From positions 1 through 64,000 of the forward strand of contig JASBNA010000097.1 of NCBI GenBank assembly GCA_038087015.1: 64,000 bases of DNA, read 5' to 3'. Each line of letters starts with the position of its first letter. Position 1 is the first letter of the stretch. The position numbers and the translations under genes were made by a program. The notes beneath the pieces are model-generated. The model ran no database searches. It was not told the DNA's origin and worked only from the letters and a program-made list of their open reading frames with translations. Of this stretch, positions 23,040-34,200 are shown piece by piece. This stretch comes from Cerrena zonata. Its lineage: Eukaryota > Basidiomycota > Agaricomycetes > Polyporales > Cerrenaceae.

Positions 23040-26000
23040 CTCATCTATAAACAATAAGAATAATGTAATTGTAGAGAAAATCTTATATATATACCTTATT
23101 AACTACACTGAGAGAATGAAAAATACCTGGATTGCATTGTTAATGGCAGTAATGGTGTCATCTTCATCATTGTCTTTGCTGTCATCCTTGCCCCTGAGAT
23201 TGTCATATAAATCTAGAATTGGGTTCTCTTCTTTAGCAGAGGTGGTATCAGGAGGGGCTTCAAGTTGTCATCCAGCAGAGGCAATACCAGTAAACTCAGG
23301 GAGTGCATATATATCATATACTCATTGAAGGAGGTCATAGTTGACTGCTCTCTGCTGTTCAACAAACTCCTTGACAATGTCATACATTGGGCTGTCTTCT
23401 TTGCGAAGCTCCTTCAGGACTGACACGAAGTGGCAATGTTCATCACAGATACCTATATGTAGTTGGTGAATCTCAACATTGCATTGAACAACCTCTTCCT
23501 ATGCATATTTGATGTGCTGCTCTAACTTGATAGCTTCATGGACACCAGTGCGAGCCTATTCACTGTCACAAATGTCATTCCATGTGTCTTATAGTAGGCT
23601 GAACTGATTGAGGAAACTGTAATCAATTAGAGTTGAAGCATCAAGAGCAGGATAAGGGGGATGAAGAAGGCATGCGGTGGTATTGTACTCAGCCACCCCT
23701 TGACAGATTGTCTTCAAATGGTTCTTCAGGGACTTTGATAGATGTGTCCACAGCTTGTATCCTAACAGTGCTAGATCAGAAGACAGAAATAGAGAAATAT
23801 TTTAATTGTGTTACCAGTTTGTGCAAGGTTGAGCTTGTGAAGTTCAAAAAGCCACTAGATAACAACCTTGTAAAGGCTATTGAGGACTTGGTGATACCTG
23901 CATTCAGCAATATATTGGAGAGTCTCAATGTACTCTGGGGATGTAGGTTGCCATTGCTCAGAGGTGTCAATTCCCATCTGCAACTTGATCTCAATAACCT
24001 CATTAAGCACACAACTGTGCTCTTCAATCGCTACACATTATTGCTTCTCAAGTTATCATATCTGTGTGCTATTCTGCCAGTAACCAGCAGTAGGGTTGGT
24101 GCTATTAGTATAGGAGTAGTCATTGGGGATGGTGTTGTTAAAACGTATGATATTTGATGTCTGTTGTGAGTTGAGTTGACGGAGATATTGTAGCAGCTCA
24201 ATGTAGATGACTGCATATACATCCCAGGGCCATTTCTTGCTAAGCATCAAAAAAAAGGGTTTGCTTCTTTTCCTAGCTCCTCCAGTTGTTCAGGGGTAAC
24301 TTTCAGTATCTCAAGAGAACACTGTAGTGCTTTGGTATCCTCAGCAATAGTTTGAAGTGCCTGCCAGTAGTTGTTGTATATGAAGATTCCTAGGTTTGCA
24401 TACTTCTCTTTATCCCATTGATGGAAGTATAGGTCAATGAAGAGGCGGCAATGGAAAGCAGATGCATAGTGGGTAATTGATGCAAGCTGATTGAAAGAGC
24501 TGAAGACCCTTTTGAGAGTTTTGAAGTCCTCCAAACCCACACCCACTGTGATATTTGAATGGTACTAAAGTTGACAGTTATATGAATGAGTGTATCTATG
24601 GAATGCATTGATAATGAAGTTGTGGCCTTTACTGAAAAATGTCTCGCTAAGACTAGAGTTTTGGATGGTCAAAAGAAACTTGCATTCAATGTTGTAGGCA
24701 TTCAATGTACAATCATCGAGCGTGTCCAGGAGCTTTGTGACCATTATAATCAGATATTTTGCTCTATAACAACAAATATCATTAGCTTAGGATTAGATAT
24801 AGAAAATAGAGTTGAAAAACTTACAGTTCACCGCTTTTTACCATGTCTACTAACCAAAAAATGAGCCCATAGTAGCAGGCACTTGCAAACAGTCCATTCT
24901 TGTTGAAGATACCCCAAGACCATTTCTTGGAATCTTCAGTGGCTGTCTTCTAATTCTTAACACATGGGTTGGCAGTTTTATTGTCATTCTGACCACTGCC
25001 ATCAGTGGGATCACCATCAGGATTGTTATCAGGCTCCACTGTCTTGTGTGGCTCTGGGTCATCTTCATCATCTGTGTTAGCATGGACTGGTGATGCTCTG
25101 GTTTGTCTTCGCGGGACTTCATTCGCGTATTGATCAACAAATTCATAAGTGAGGAAGTAATTGGTGTCAGTGAATACTCGCACATCAGCTACTTGATGGT
25201 CTCCCACTTTCGTGATGCGTTTGAGGCTATTGTTGCCATTGTAGATGACGAACCTGGAGTATTTTAGTTCAGGCTCATCTTCGAGCTAAGAAAATGATAC
25301 TGGTCAGTACAGGGTACCTCTTGTAAGAACATAAGAACATACATACCTTGTAGCAACAAGCTTTACATGCATTTTATACCACTGGGTATAATACCAAATT
25401 TTTAAGCATAAAAAAACAAGGAAAGATTTTAGAAAAAGTCCCAGCTTTTTTACTAGACTTTGCACTCTAAAAAATCAAAAAAGATTCAGAATAGTTGTAA
25501 AATCTTTTGCAGCTAAAGAAGATGAAAGAAGACTGAATTTTTGGTCTCATAAAATTCTCTATTGCTAAACAAACCAGTCTATTAGCCTATAAATCAACTT
25601 GTTAACTTGTCAACTTACTTACTAATAGTCTAATATGACTAGAAGTCAACTAGTAGGTAGATCAATAGGCCTGTAGATTAAGTGATAGAAGTTTTCATGA
25701 GACCAAAGATTCAGAATCTTTTCATCTTCTTTAGCTGCAAAAGATTTTACAACTATTCTGAATCTTTTTTGATTTTTTAGAGTGCAAAGTCTAGTAATAA
25801 AGCTGGGACTTTTTCTAAAATCTTTCCTTGTTTTTTTATGCTTAAAAATTTGGTATTATACCCAGTGTACCCTCCAGTTAGGTGTATTCCACCTCAAAAC
25901 CTCCCTAGTCCTCTTATCAACCTCCCATAACACATAAACAAAGGTTTTATATATATCTGAAAATACCATTCAGAGGAATTCACGATAGGGGATTTAGGTG

Positions 26001-26996
26001 ACAGAGATTTCATTCAGTATACAGTGACTAACAAAGTTGGAATTACATATCTACTCCATAGTGATCACAAACAACCTTTGTGAAAGCCTCTATACTAAAT
26101 GACAGCTTTCGCAGTCTAATTCTGTGTAATAGGTTTAATGTTCAAAATGAGACACCAACTGTCACTGACGCTCAATAGGGATTTTAATGAGGTATCCATG
26201 ATAAGCGAAGTTGATAGCAGGAGAGGTACTTGTATGAGGATGGTAGACAGTATACTTATCTTCAAGAGTGAAGATATCATAAATTTGAATTGTGTATGGG
26301 ACACCCAATGGAGGGTCAGATGAAAGATTTGATCCAGGATCTGAAGGAGGAGATGGTGGTGTATTGCTTGAAGCATCTGCAGGTAAGGAACACTTCCATG
26401 CAAGATACGCGTCCACAATGTTAGCATGTATCTGCTCCCAACTCTTGAAATGCTGGTTGTGCCTCATCTTCCAGCTTTGCTTGTATCTATATTGTTGACC
26501 TCAATTTCTGAAAACTTTAACCATTAGTAAAATGAAAGTGAAAAATATAGGAATAGGGCTTACCTCCACTGAAGTACTGACACAGCATGTATAGCATGCC
26601 AAAAAACTTCTCCTTCCTCAATATCTTCTGAAATATCCTCTTATGCAGATAGGTCAAACTCCATTCTCACATTATTACCACCCACATTGTCTTGTGCATT
26701 GTCATTACCATATGATATCCCACTGGTCAGCAAGTCATAAGTATCCTTATGTAAACCTATCTTTACTCAGTTTTGTTGTCAAAACAGAGAATCGAAATGA
26801 ACTGACTAACGAGTGATATTCTTATTTTCTCATCAACCTTTGAGTTCTCCTTCAGTTGCTTTCTATATATATTGACTTCAGAAACTTGATGGGTATTGAA
26901 GCTGTATGAAGAGGGCCCATTATCTTGATGTGGGTGCACTCTCTGCTGTAATGTGGTATTTTGGACACACTTAGCTGTACAAAATCCCATAGACAC
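23040..26996 (-). pseudogene. KDZ-family transposase gene 1, decayed
   Basis: Aligns by eye with the KDZ gene at 51.5-58.3 kb along its whole length. The N-terminus is near 26996 (VQNTTLQQRVHP). Then WEQIHANIVDAYLAWK (26430), a cysteine cluster split by element C (NWRV ... NACKACCYK), FTDTNYFLTYEFVDQYANEV (25150), a Cys/aromatic stretch SACYYGLIFWLVDMVKSGEL, the transposase core VGVGLEDFKTLKRVFSS and IDLYFHQWDKEKYANLG (24540-24390), FELHKLNLAQTG (23820) and an acidic C-terminus (23150). KDZ proteins are DDE transposases of fungal DNA transposons. Here the Asp of the DIxCxF motif is Asn and the Glu of GLEDxE is Lys. Many stops; catalytically dead. Confidence 0.8.
25380..25867. mobile_element. 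CACTGG element C (488 bp), inserted in the KDZ cysteine cluster
   Basis: It begins CACTGGGTATAATACCAAAT and ends in its reverse complement. The inverted arms of about 180 bp surround a centre with short CAACTTGT/ACTAGT-type repeats. TAC on both sides (25377-25379, 25868-25870) is a 3-bp target duplication. A same-length copy is at 47144-47631. It shares CACTGG ends but little else with the 715-bp family (A and B). Confidence 0.9.
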
Positions 26997-27120
26997 GAGG
27001 TATTAATGAGATAATTGAGAAAGTTATCTAGTCAGCTGAGTGATGATAAGAGGAGCATAGGATAGAGGCAGAATATGGTGGAAGTTGTGGTGAGAGCATG
27101 TTATGTTAAGCGAAAGGTTC

Positions 27121-27516
27121 TGTTAAACTTCGTGTTTTGGTGATGTTTTAGGGTTAGGGTTAGGGTTAGGGTTATCTTTTGACTTCATGAACAGACTCTG
27201 TAGACACTCAGCTTCCAGTAGCACTTTTCCCCTTTGCTCTAGCTTCAGTATTTAGTGCTCCACCCAATGCAGGGTGGACTTGTGTTTCATTTCGCTTTTC
27301 TTCGCTTATTGCCGAGCCTTCAGCACTTAACTCGGCTATAGCCGAGTTCTCCTTCCTATCTAGTATGCCTGGTCGCTTTCAGGGCTCTCTAACTGCTCTC
27401 ATTGTGTTCCAGGCAAGTATTGTAATTCCCTCTCAACTAACTGCTCTCATTGTGTTCCAGAGCATTTGTGTGTCCCCCAGGTCGATCTATTCCCTGGTTT
27501 GAGTCACCCTTTAACA
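27121..27516 (+). repeat. 5' LTR of Copia family 2, copy 1
   Basis: 396 bp, TGTTAAACTTC to CCCTTTAACA. Notable parts: a TTAGGG repeat block (27148-27174) absent from the other LTRs, a perfect 20-bp palindrome AACTCGGCTATAGCCGAGTT (27329-27348), and a 22-bp direct repeat AACTGCTCTCATTGTGTTCC (about 27389 and 27438) in the downstream part. Confidence 0.9.
27148..27174 (+). repeat. Interstitial telomere-type repeat, (TTAGGG)4TTA
   Basis: Four perfect TTAGGG units plus TTA sit inside U3 of this LTR. The other LTR copies have at the same place a 17-nt unrelated sequence (ACATCTTATCTATTCTA in copy 2), so the block replaced native LTR sequence. TTAGGG is the common telomere repeat of basidiomycetes. 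Confidence 0.95.
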
Positions 27517-27529
27517 GGTTATGGGCCCC
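27517..27529 (+). promoter_or_regulatory. Primer binding site of Copia family 2
   Basis: GGTTATGGGCCCC directly follows the LTR, identical to that of Copia family 1 and complementary to the initiator-tRNA anticodon arm. The ATG inside it opens a 94-codon frame (27521-27805) that overlaps the start of gag in another frame. Confidence 0.8.
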
Positions 27530-27726
27530 GGCTTCCTTATCTCTGCCACAGCCGATTTTACAAGAGTTTTCATTCAACAACCGCTTGTCCCCTCGCTCCA
27601 ATTCTTTTTGCATCGCATTCCCCATCCTCCAAACTCCCCATCTACCAACATCGGTCCTGATCGGCCAACTCTATCCCTCTCTGCTTCGCTTTTGCTCTCT
27701 GCTGCTCCCCCTACCTCGCTTTTGAC

Positions 27727-30700
27727 ATGTCTTCCACCTCATCTACCCTCCCCACCTTCAAAAAGCTCTCTGTGGACAACTACCCCCAGTGGAGCAGTGA
27801 AATGAAGGCTTGGATGATGCGTTCTGGGCTGTACAGGCTGGTGAAAGGGGTGGAAAAGCATCCTGAGGCAGATGATCCTGCTAAGGTGACCGCTTTGGAG
27901 CAGGGGTTGATGGACAAGTGGGATGAGAAGGCCCTCAAAGCGGCTAGTGAGCTCTTTCTTGCTGTAGATGTCAAGCAGAGGACGCATTTGGCTGGTATCG
28001 AGGAGGATCCTGTCAAGATCTGGGCCAAACTCAAGTCTGTGCACCTCCAACAGCGCCCTGGAGCTTGTTTCAATGCCTATGACAACCTCTTCAGCATCAG
28101 GAAGAAGGAGGACGAATCCCTGCTTGCTTTGAGCACCAGGATCGACGAAACCATGCTCAGGATCAAAAACCTTCGCCCTCCCTCCTTTGACCTCACTTCC
28201 CTCGATGATGAGCTGGTTTGCATGACCATGCTTCGCTCTCTACCTGAGGAGTTCCACCACCTCTCCACATCGCTCCAGCTGGTCAACAAACTCGACAAGA
28301 ACACACTTTTGCAGGCCTTCATCACTGAGGACATCAATCTGAAGCACAGGGTCGAGTCTGGCAACTCCTCTGTTGCCTCTGCCCTCTCTGCAAGTGTTGT
28401 TTCAACTGCTGTCTGTGCATTCTGCTTGCTCCCAGGCCATTCCATCGACTCCTGCTTCCGCTTTCGTGAGGCCAAGGCTTCTGCATCGAAGGAGGCCCAG
28501 GAGAAGCGTCAGAAGCATCAGGAAGGCGGCAGAAAGCGTCCCCAGAAGGCCAACATCGCCCAGGACCAGCAGACACCCTCTGCTTCGGTCCAGGAGGTCC
28601 AGGAGTTTGCTGGCAGTGCAAGTGCTTCCTCTGATCCCTCCTCGCTCTATTCGCCTCTAGACGTCGTTGCTGACGCTTTGTGGACTGCAGACACAGGGGC
28701 TACTTCTCATATGACCCCCCATCGTCACTGGCTTCGCAATTACAAGCCCTTTCGCACTCCCATTCGCCTCGCCAACAACACCATCGTCTTCAGTGCTGGA
28801 GTGGGGTCTGTACGCTTTACACCGCGTTCTGAGGGGTCGAGATTGCGTCCTGTAGAGTTTAGTCGAGCTTTGCACGTCCCAGCATTGAAAACCAACCTCC
28901 TATCTGTCCTGTATCTCGTTAGAATGCATTCCTTTCATGTGCACATCCACAACGACCGAATAGACTTCAAACTCCATGGGCAGCTCGCAATTTTTGCTCC
29001 CATTGACTCCAACAATACCGCTTTCCTTGCTGGAGATGTTCTCCCTCTCAGCTCCTTTGAAAATGCCACTCTTGCTTCCACTCTGCCTCTCAGCCTATCC
29101 CTCTGGCATCGTCGACTAGCTCACCACAACATCGATGGTGTCAAGGCCCTTATCCACCAGAAACTGGCCACTGGAATCACCATCCACTCTGAGGGTGTTC
29201 CTGACCCCATCTGTGAGCCTTGTCTTGCCAGCAAGATGCATGCCAATCCCTTCCCTTCGTCAACCACAGAGCTCTCCTCTGCTTGTGAAGTCGTCCATTC
29301 TGACCTCCATGCTCCCTTAGACATCCAGACCTTCGGCGATTATTGCTATTGGGTCACCTACATTGATGGGAAGTATAAGTACCAGGTCCCAGCAGTTTTC
29401 TGCTTTCAAGCTCTACCATGCCTATGTGCACAACAAAGGCTTCCGGATCGGTGCTTTGCAGGACGATAAGGGTGGCGAGTACATGTCCAAGAAGATGGAC
29501 CAGTACTGCATCAACCACGGCATTGTCAGACACCATACAACCTGAAATTGGCCTCAGCAGAATGGAGTTGCTGAATGCTTCAATAGGCTCCTCTCTGAGC
29601 GCATCACTTGCATGCTTTCGGAATCAAATTTGCCGTGTCAGTTCTGGGGTGAGGCCCTCCATTCCTTCGTCCACATCATTAACCGCTGTCCGACTTCCTC
29701 CCTTCGCGGTCTTATGCCCTTTGAGGGATTCCATGGCAAGAAACCGAACCTTTCTCATCTCAGGGTCTTTGGATGCACTGCGTATGTTCATGTGCAGAAG
29801 GTGGCCTTAGGGCCTCACATGGAGAAGTGTGTGTTTATTGGCTACCCGGATGGCTATAAGGGCTGGAAGTTCTACAATCCGACGACGAGGAAGGTAGTTA
29901 TCTCAGAGTGTGCTGAACTTGATGAACACATCTACCCAGGTCTCAAAAAGTCGATTTCGTCGCCCCTGCCCTCCCAAGCTGTCTCTGACACCCCTGCATT
30001 GTCCACTTCATCCCTTCCTGCTTCCTCTGTGATGCCTTGGTTCTCAGATGATGATGTGCCAGTGTCTCATTCTGGGGGGGAGGTTCTTGAGCCTCCTCTA
30101 CAACTGGCTCCTGAGCAGAATGTCCCTGCTGTCCCACCGCATCCAGCTCTTCCACTTGCTCCTGACATCGCCCCTGCACTCCCAGAGCCTCAGGACAACA
30201 GACCACTTGCCCAGAGACGTCCACAGCGCTCTCACATCCAGTCTCGTCCTTCTGGCCTTCCTGCTGCTGCTGCTGCCCCTTGTGTTGCTTCCAACTCTCC
30301 CTCGCCTTCTCCAGGCCCTGCGCCTCGCTCTCCTTCACCACCTGCCTCACCAGAGCCTCAGGACCCACCTCCTGCACGTCGCACAGGCAGATCGAATGCA
30401 GGCAAGCCCCCTGGTGACTGGTGGAAACTTTGCTCTCCATCTCCTGCTGACACTGATTCTGAGCCTGAGGATGATGATCCTGAGATCGCATTTGCTGCCT
30501 CCAGCAGTGATGCTGATCCCTTGTCCTTTGCAGAGGCTATGAAGCGTCCTGAGGCCTCTCAGTGGCGTGAAGCATCACTCACAGAATTCAACAACCTTGT
30601 CGCAAATGGCACTTGGGAGACCTGTCCTCTTCCTGCTGGAAAGCGAGCTATTGGGTGCAACACAAAGCGGCATGCAGACGGCTCCCTGGAGCAGTACAAG

Positions 30701-30860
30701 GCCAGACTCGTCGCCAAGGGCTATAACCAACGCCCTGGGTATGACTATGTCAAAACCTTTGCCCCCACAGTGCAGATGGCAACCATTAGGACAGTTTTGG
30801 CTCTTGCTGCCACTGAGGACCTTGAGCTGCACTCCCTGGACATCTCTCAGGCATTCATCA
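27727..30860 (+). pseudogene. gag-pol: Copia family 2 gag-pol, frameshifted and 3'-truncated
   Basis: gag from the ATG at 27727 (NYPQWSSEMKAWMMRSGLY; LRSLPEEFHHLSTSLQL), zinc knuckle CAFCLLPGHSIDSC (28417), intact protease ADTGATSHMT (28687), pre-integrase LWHRRLAHHN ... CEPCLASK, then integrase VVHSDLH (first Asp). A frameshift near 29393 moves into the frame of ALQDDKGGEYMS (second Asp). A TGA at 29543-29545 then interrupts just before WPQQNGVAECFNRL (Glu). The C-domain (VFGCTAYVHV, CVFIGYPDGYKGWKFY), a long Pro/Ser-rich linker (30000-30400) and RT start (CNTKRHADGS, YKARLVAKGYNQRPGYDY) follow. It is cut at LDISQAFI by the inverted LTR. Confidence 0.9.
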
Positions 30861-31260
30861 TGTTAAAGGGTGACTCAAACCAGGGAATAGATCAACCTGG
30901 GGGACACACAAATGCTCTGGAACACAATGAGAGCAGTTTATTGAGAGGGAATTACAATACTTGCCTGGAACACAATGAGAGCAGTTAGAGAGCCCTGAAA
31001 GCGACCAGGCATACTAGATAGGAAGGAGAACTCGGCTATAGCCGAATTAAGCACTGAAGGCTCAGCAATAAGCGAAGAAAAGCGAAATGAAACACAAGTC
31101 CACTCTGCATTGAGTGGACTGCATTGAGTGGACCACTAAATACTGAAGCTAGAGCAAAGGGGAAAAGTGCTACCGGAAGCTGAGTGTCTACAGAGTCTGT
31201 TTATGAAGTCAAAAAATAGAATAGGTAAGGTGGAACATCACCAAAACACAAAGTTTAACA
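30861..31260 (-). repeat. Inverted LTR of Copia family 2, copy 1
   Basis: Reverse complement of the 5' LTR along its full length, without the TTAGGG block. It has a small tandem duplication (GCATTGAGTGGACT) near 31110-31135. Its U5 end joins the RT coding sequence at CATTCATCA; its U3 end joins Helitron coding sequence at 31261. Confidence 0.9.
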
Positions 31261-31261
31261 G

Positions 31262-34200
31262 ATCATCCAGGAATTCTGTGCACAATCAGAGGCAGAGAAC
31301 CTTGAAGAGATTGGCTGTGCAGTCTGTGGTCAACTGAAAAAGAAGAAACAAATGACAAAGATGGCTGATCTTAAAGTAGATTTGGATATCTTAGAGAATG
31401 ACCAGATCACAAGAAGGCTCCGAACAGCTATTTCTGATCCTATATCTTTTCTCAAAGGGCCTGTTTTAGATGACACCTGTCAGCATATTTGCCCTGCATG
31501 TGTACATAGCCTAAGTCAGGGCAAGGCACCAGAGGACTCTCTTTCAAATGGTCTGTGGTTGGGGACAGTTCCACCAGAGCTCAAAGACCTGTCTTGGACA
31601 GAGAAGCTGCTAGTGGCACGGGTGATACATAACTACTGTGTGATCAGAGTAGCCTCCTCTGGCTCACGTAAGCTCAAAGCCAATGCTATCTGCCACTCTA
31701 TGCCCACTCCCAAGATCTATACCATGTTGCCACCTCCTAGAAAGGACCTTGATCTTGTTCTCTCTTGTATTTTCATTGGTCCAACCCCACCCACTGCAGC
31801 TGATTACAAGCGGACTCCCTTCCTGGTCCGTCATAACAAGGTAGCCACTGCACTGGAATGGCTCAGGCTTAACCATATTGACTATGCAGATATTGGTATT
31901 TCATATAATAATCTCAAGGAGTACAGTGAGAGCGAGCCTCCAGTACATGTTATCTATCAAAAATCTGAGGACAACTCAATGAAAGAGTCAGAGTCCACTG
32001 CTGTAAATGACAATGGAGATGAAGAGGCTACATCAGAGGGCCAGTGTCCCTTTGTTGTACATGGCCTGACTGGAGAGCAGCTTACTGAGCTGATGAAGCA
32101 GGATCCCAAAAAGATCACAGCCAAAGCACTGCATCACTTCAAGAATCATGGCCATACCCTTGGCATAGGCCAATCAGATACTCCAGAGTCTCTGTATGAC
32201 AATCCCCAGCTGTATCCACAGATGTTTCCATGGTTGTTTCCATATGGACTGGGTGGGATAGGCAATGATCGAGGGTTCAAGCCATTGCCTGATGCAAAAC
32301 ATAAGAAGTGGCTGCTGATGTATCATGACAAACGCTTCCAGCTAGACCCAACCTTCTGCTTGATTGCATGGAATCAGCAGCAGATCAAGAATAGTGTGAC
32401 TGGGGGATATCTTATGACCCAGAAAAAGTCCTTTGGTCAGATCTCTGAGCGGCTGCTCAACCTTGATCAGTCAGTTCTTCAGAGTATCATAGAGCGGCTG
32501 GAGAAAGATGGCCATATGAAGCCAGAGACCCCGCAGGAGCTTGACTGCTTCCGTATCCTCAATGACCTGGACTTTGTGAATGCCAAGGTAGATGGATCTA
32601 CCACCAACAAGAAGTATATGCGTAATGAAATATGGTCCATGATCAGCTCGCTTGGTGCTCCCTCCTGGTTTATCACCTTTTCTCCTGCAGATATTAACCA
32701 TCCAGTCGCACTCTACTTTGCAGATACTCAGGAGACATTCAACCCTATTCCCAAGGAATACAATGAGCGGGTAAGACTGATTGCCAACAATCCTGTTGCT
32801 GGTGCCCGCTTCTTTCACTTTATGGTCAAGTTGTTTCTCAGACATATTCTTGGGGTTGGCTCAGATCACAGAGGACTCTATGGAGACACTGCTGGCTACT
32901 ATGGCACTGTTGAGCAGCAAGGTAGACTCACCCTACACATGCATATGCTGGTCTGGATAGTAAACTGTCTGACCCCTCAAGAGATTCGGGACAAGATGCT
33001 GGATCCCAAGTCTACCTTCCAGCAGCGTATTATTGAATATCTTGAGAGTGTCCATATGGGAGAGTTCACCATGGGTACCATGGCAGATGTAGAGGCACGA
33101 CTAGACAAGGAGAAGCAGCGCAAGGGCTATGTGCCTGCTACAGAGACTTTGCCCACTGCCCCACCCAAAAAGACATGCAAGACCCAGTGTGGAGAGTGTG
33201 AGAACTGTTCAAAGATCATAGCTTGGTGGAAAATGTACCAGTATACTGTAGATGAGTTGTTGTATCTTTCCAACAGACATAGCTGCCACAAAGGATGTAT
33301 GAACAACAAGTATGGCACATGCAAAGGCCGCTTTCCTTGTCCACTCTTCACTATGACCACTGTTGATCCAGAGTCTGGAGCAATTAATATGAAAAAGGGT
33401 GAGTCATGGATGAACTGGTTTACAACCCTAGTCACCTATCTTCTTCGGTGCAATACTGATATCACAAGCCTGCTGTCAGGTACTGCTATCAAATCAGTGG
33501 TGGCCTATGTGACTGAGTGGTAGGAGGAAATCATAAAGTTCTTCCACATCCGCTATGAATGTAATGATGCCAGAGATGACTTTTCAGCCCAAAGGAAGGC
33601 TGGCAAGGCTGATCTGCCCATGCCCTTTGGACTTAGTGATGACATGCAGGACCAGTTAGATCATGGTGACAATGTGGACAGAACACTAGATGATCCCTTG
33701 GCTGGCTCAATGTTTCTCTATCAAGATGAGGATGATGAGGATGAGGTAGTGGATGCTAATATGGCCAGGAGAGATATACAGATGCAGCAGGCTGAGAATA
33801 TGATGGCAACTGCTGGTGCTTCTGATAGTCTGACTGTGCCCTTGCAAGTAGATGTAGAGGTGCAAGATGGGGATAGTCTTAGCAGCAGTGCTTGGAAGGC
33901 CCTTTTGGCACAGAAAAAGGAGGCTATTCTGAATCAGCGGGATATGGAGGCAGCCAAAAAGATAGAGCAGGCTAGAAAGGCCAGTCATAAGTTTGCTAAT
34001 AGAGCAGAAGTTATCGATGCTACCTTTCTGAATGAGACCTTCAGAGCAGCTGACCAGAAGGATCAGTGTCTTATTGATAGTATTGTGAAAAGCTTCACTT
34101 TGAATAAAGAGCAGGAGAGGGCCTTCAGAATTATTGCCTCACAGCCAATGATCCTGTACGTGGCTCAGATGTCATTCCACCCAAGCTGCAGCAGAAGCTG

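Larger units (their letters stand above)
27121..31260 (+). mobile_element. Copia retrotransposon family 2, copy 1, with an inverted 3' LTR
   Basis: A normal 5' LTR (27121-27516), primer site and gag-pol run to the middle of reverse transcriptase (LHSLDISQAFI). At 30861 the sequence switches to the complete LTR in reverse complement (30861-31260), beginning with the exact U5 terminus TGTTAAAGGGTG. Both outer ends of the unit are therefore U3 termini. The 3' half of RT, RNase H and the polypurine tract are missing. Flanks GGTTC and GATCA do not match. To the right lies Helitron coding sequence without its N-terminus; to the left is the start region of KDZ gene 1. Confidence 0.9.

Noticed and set aside
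27148..27174. A chromosome end at the TTAGGG block
   Set aside because: Only 4.5 units, and normal LTR sequence continues on both sides.
29943..30542. ORFs of 182 and 164 aa over 29.9-30.5 kb
   Set aside because: Shadow frames of the Pro/Ser-rich linker of Copia pol.
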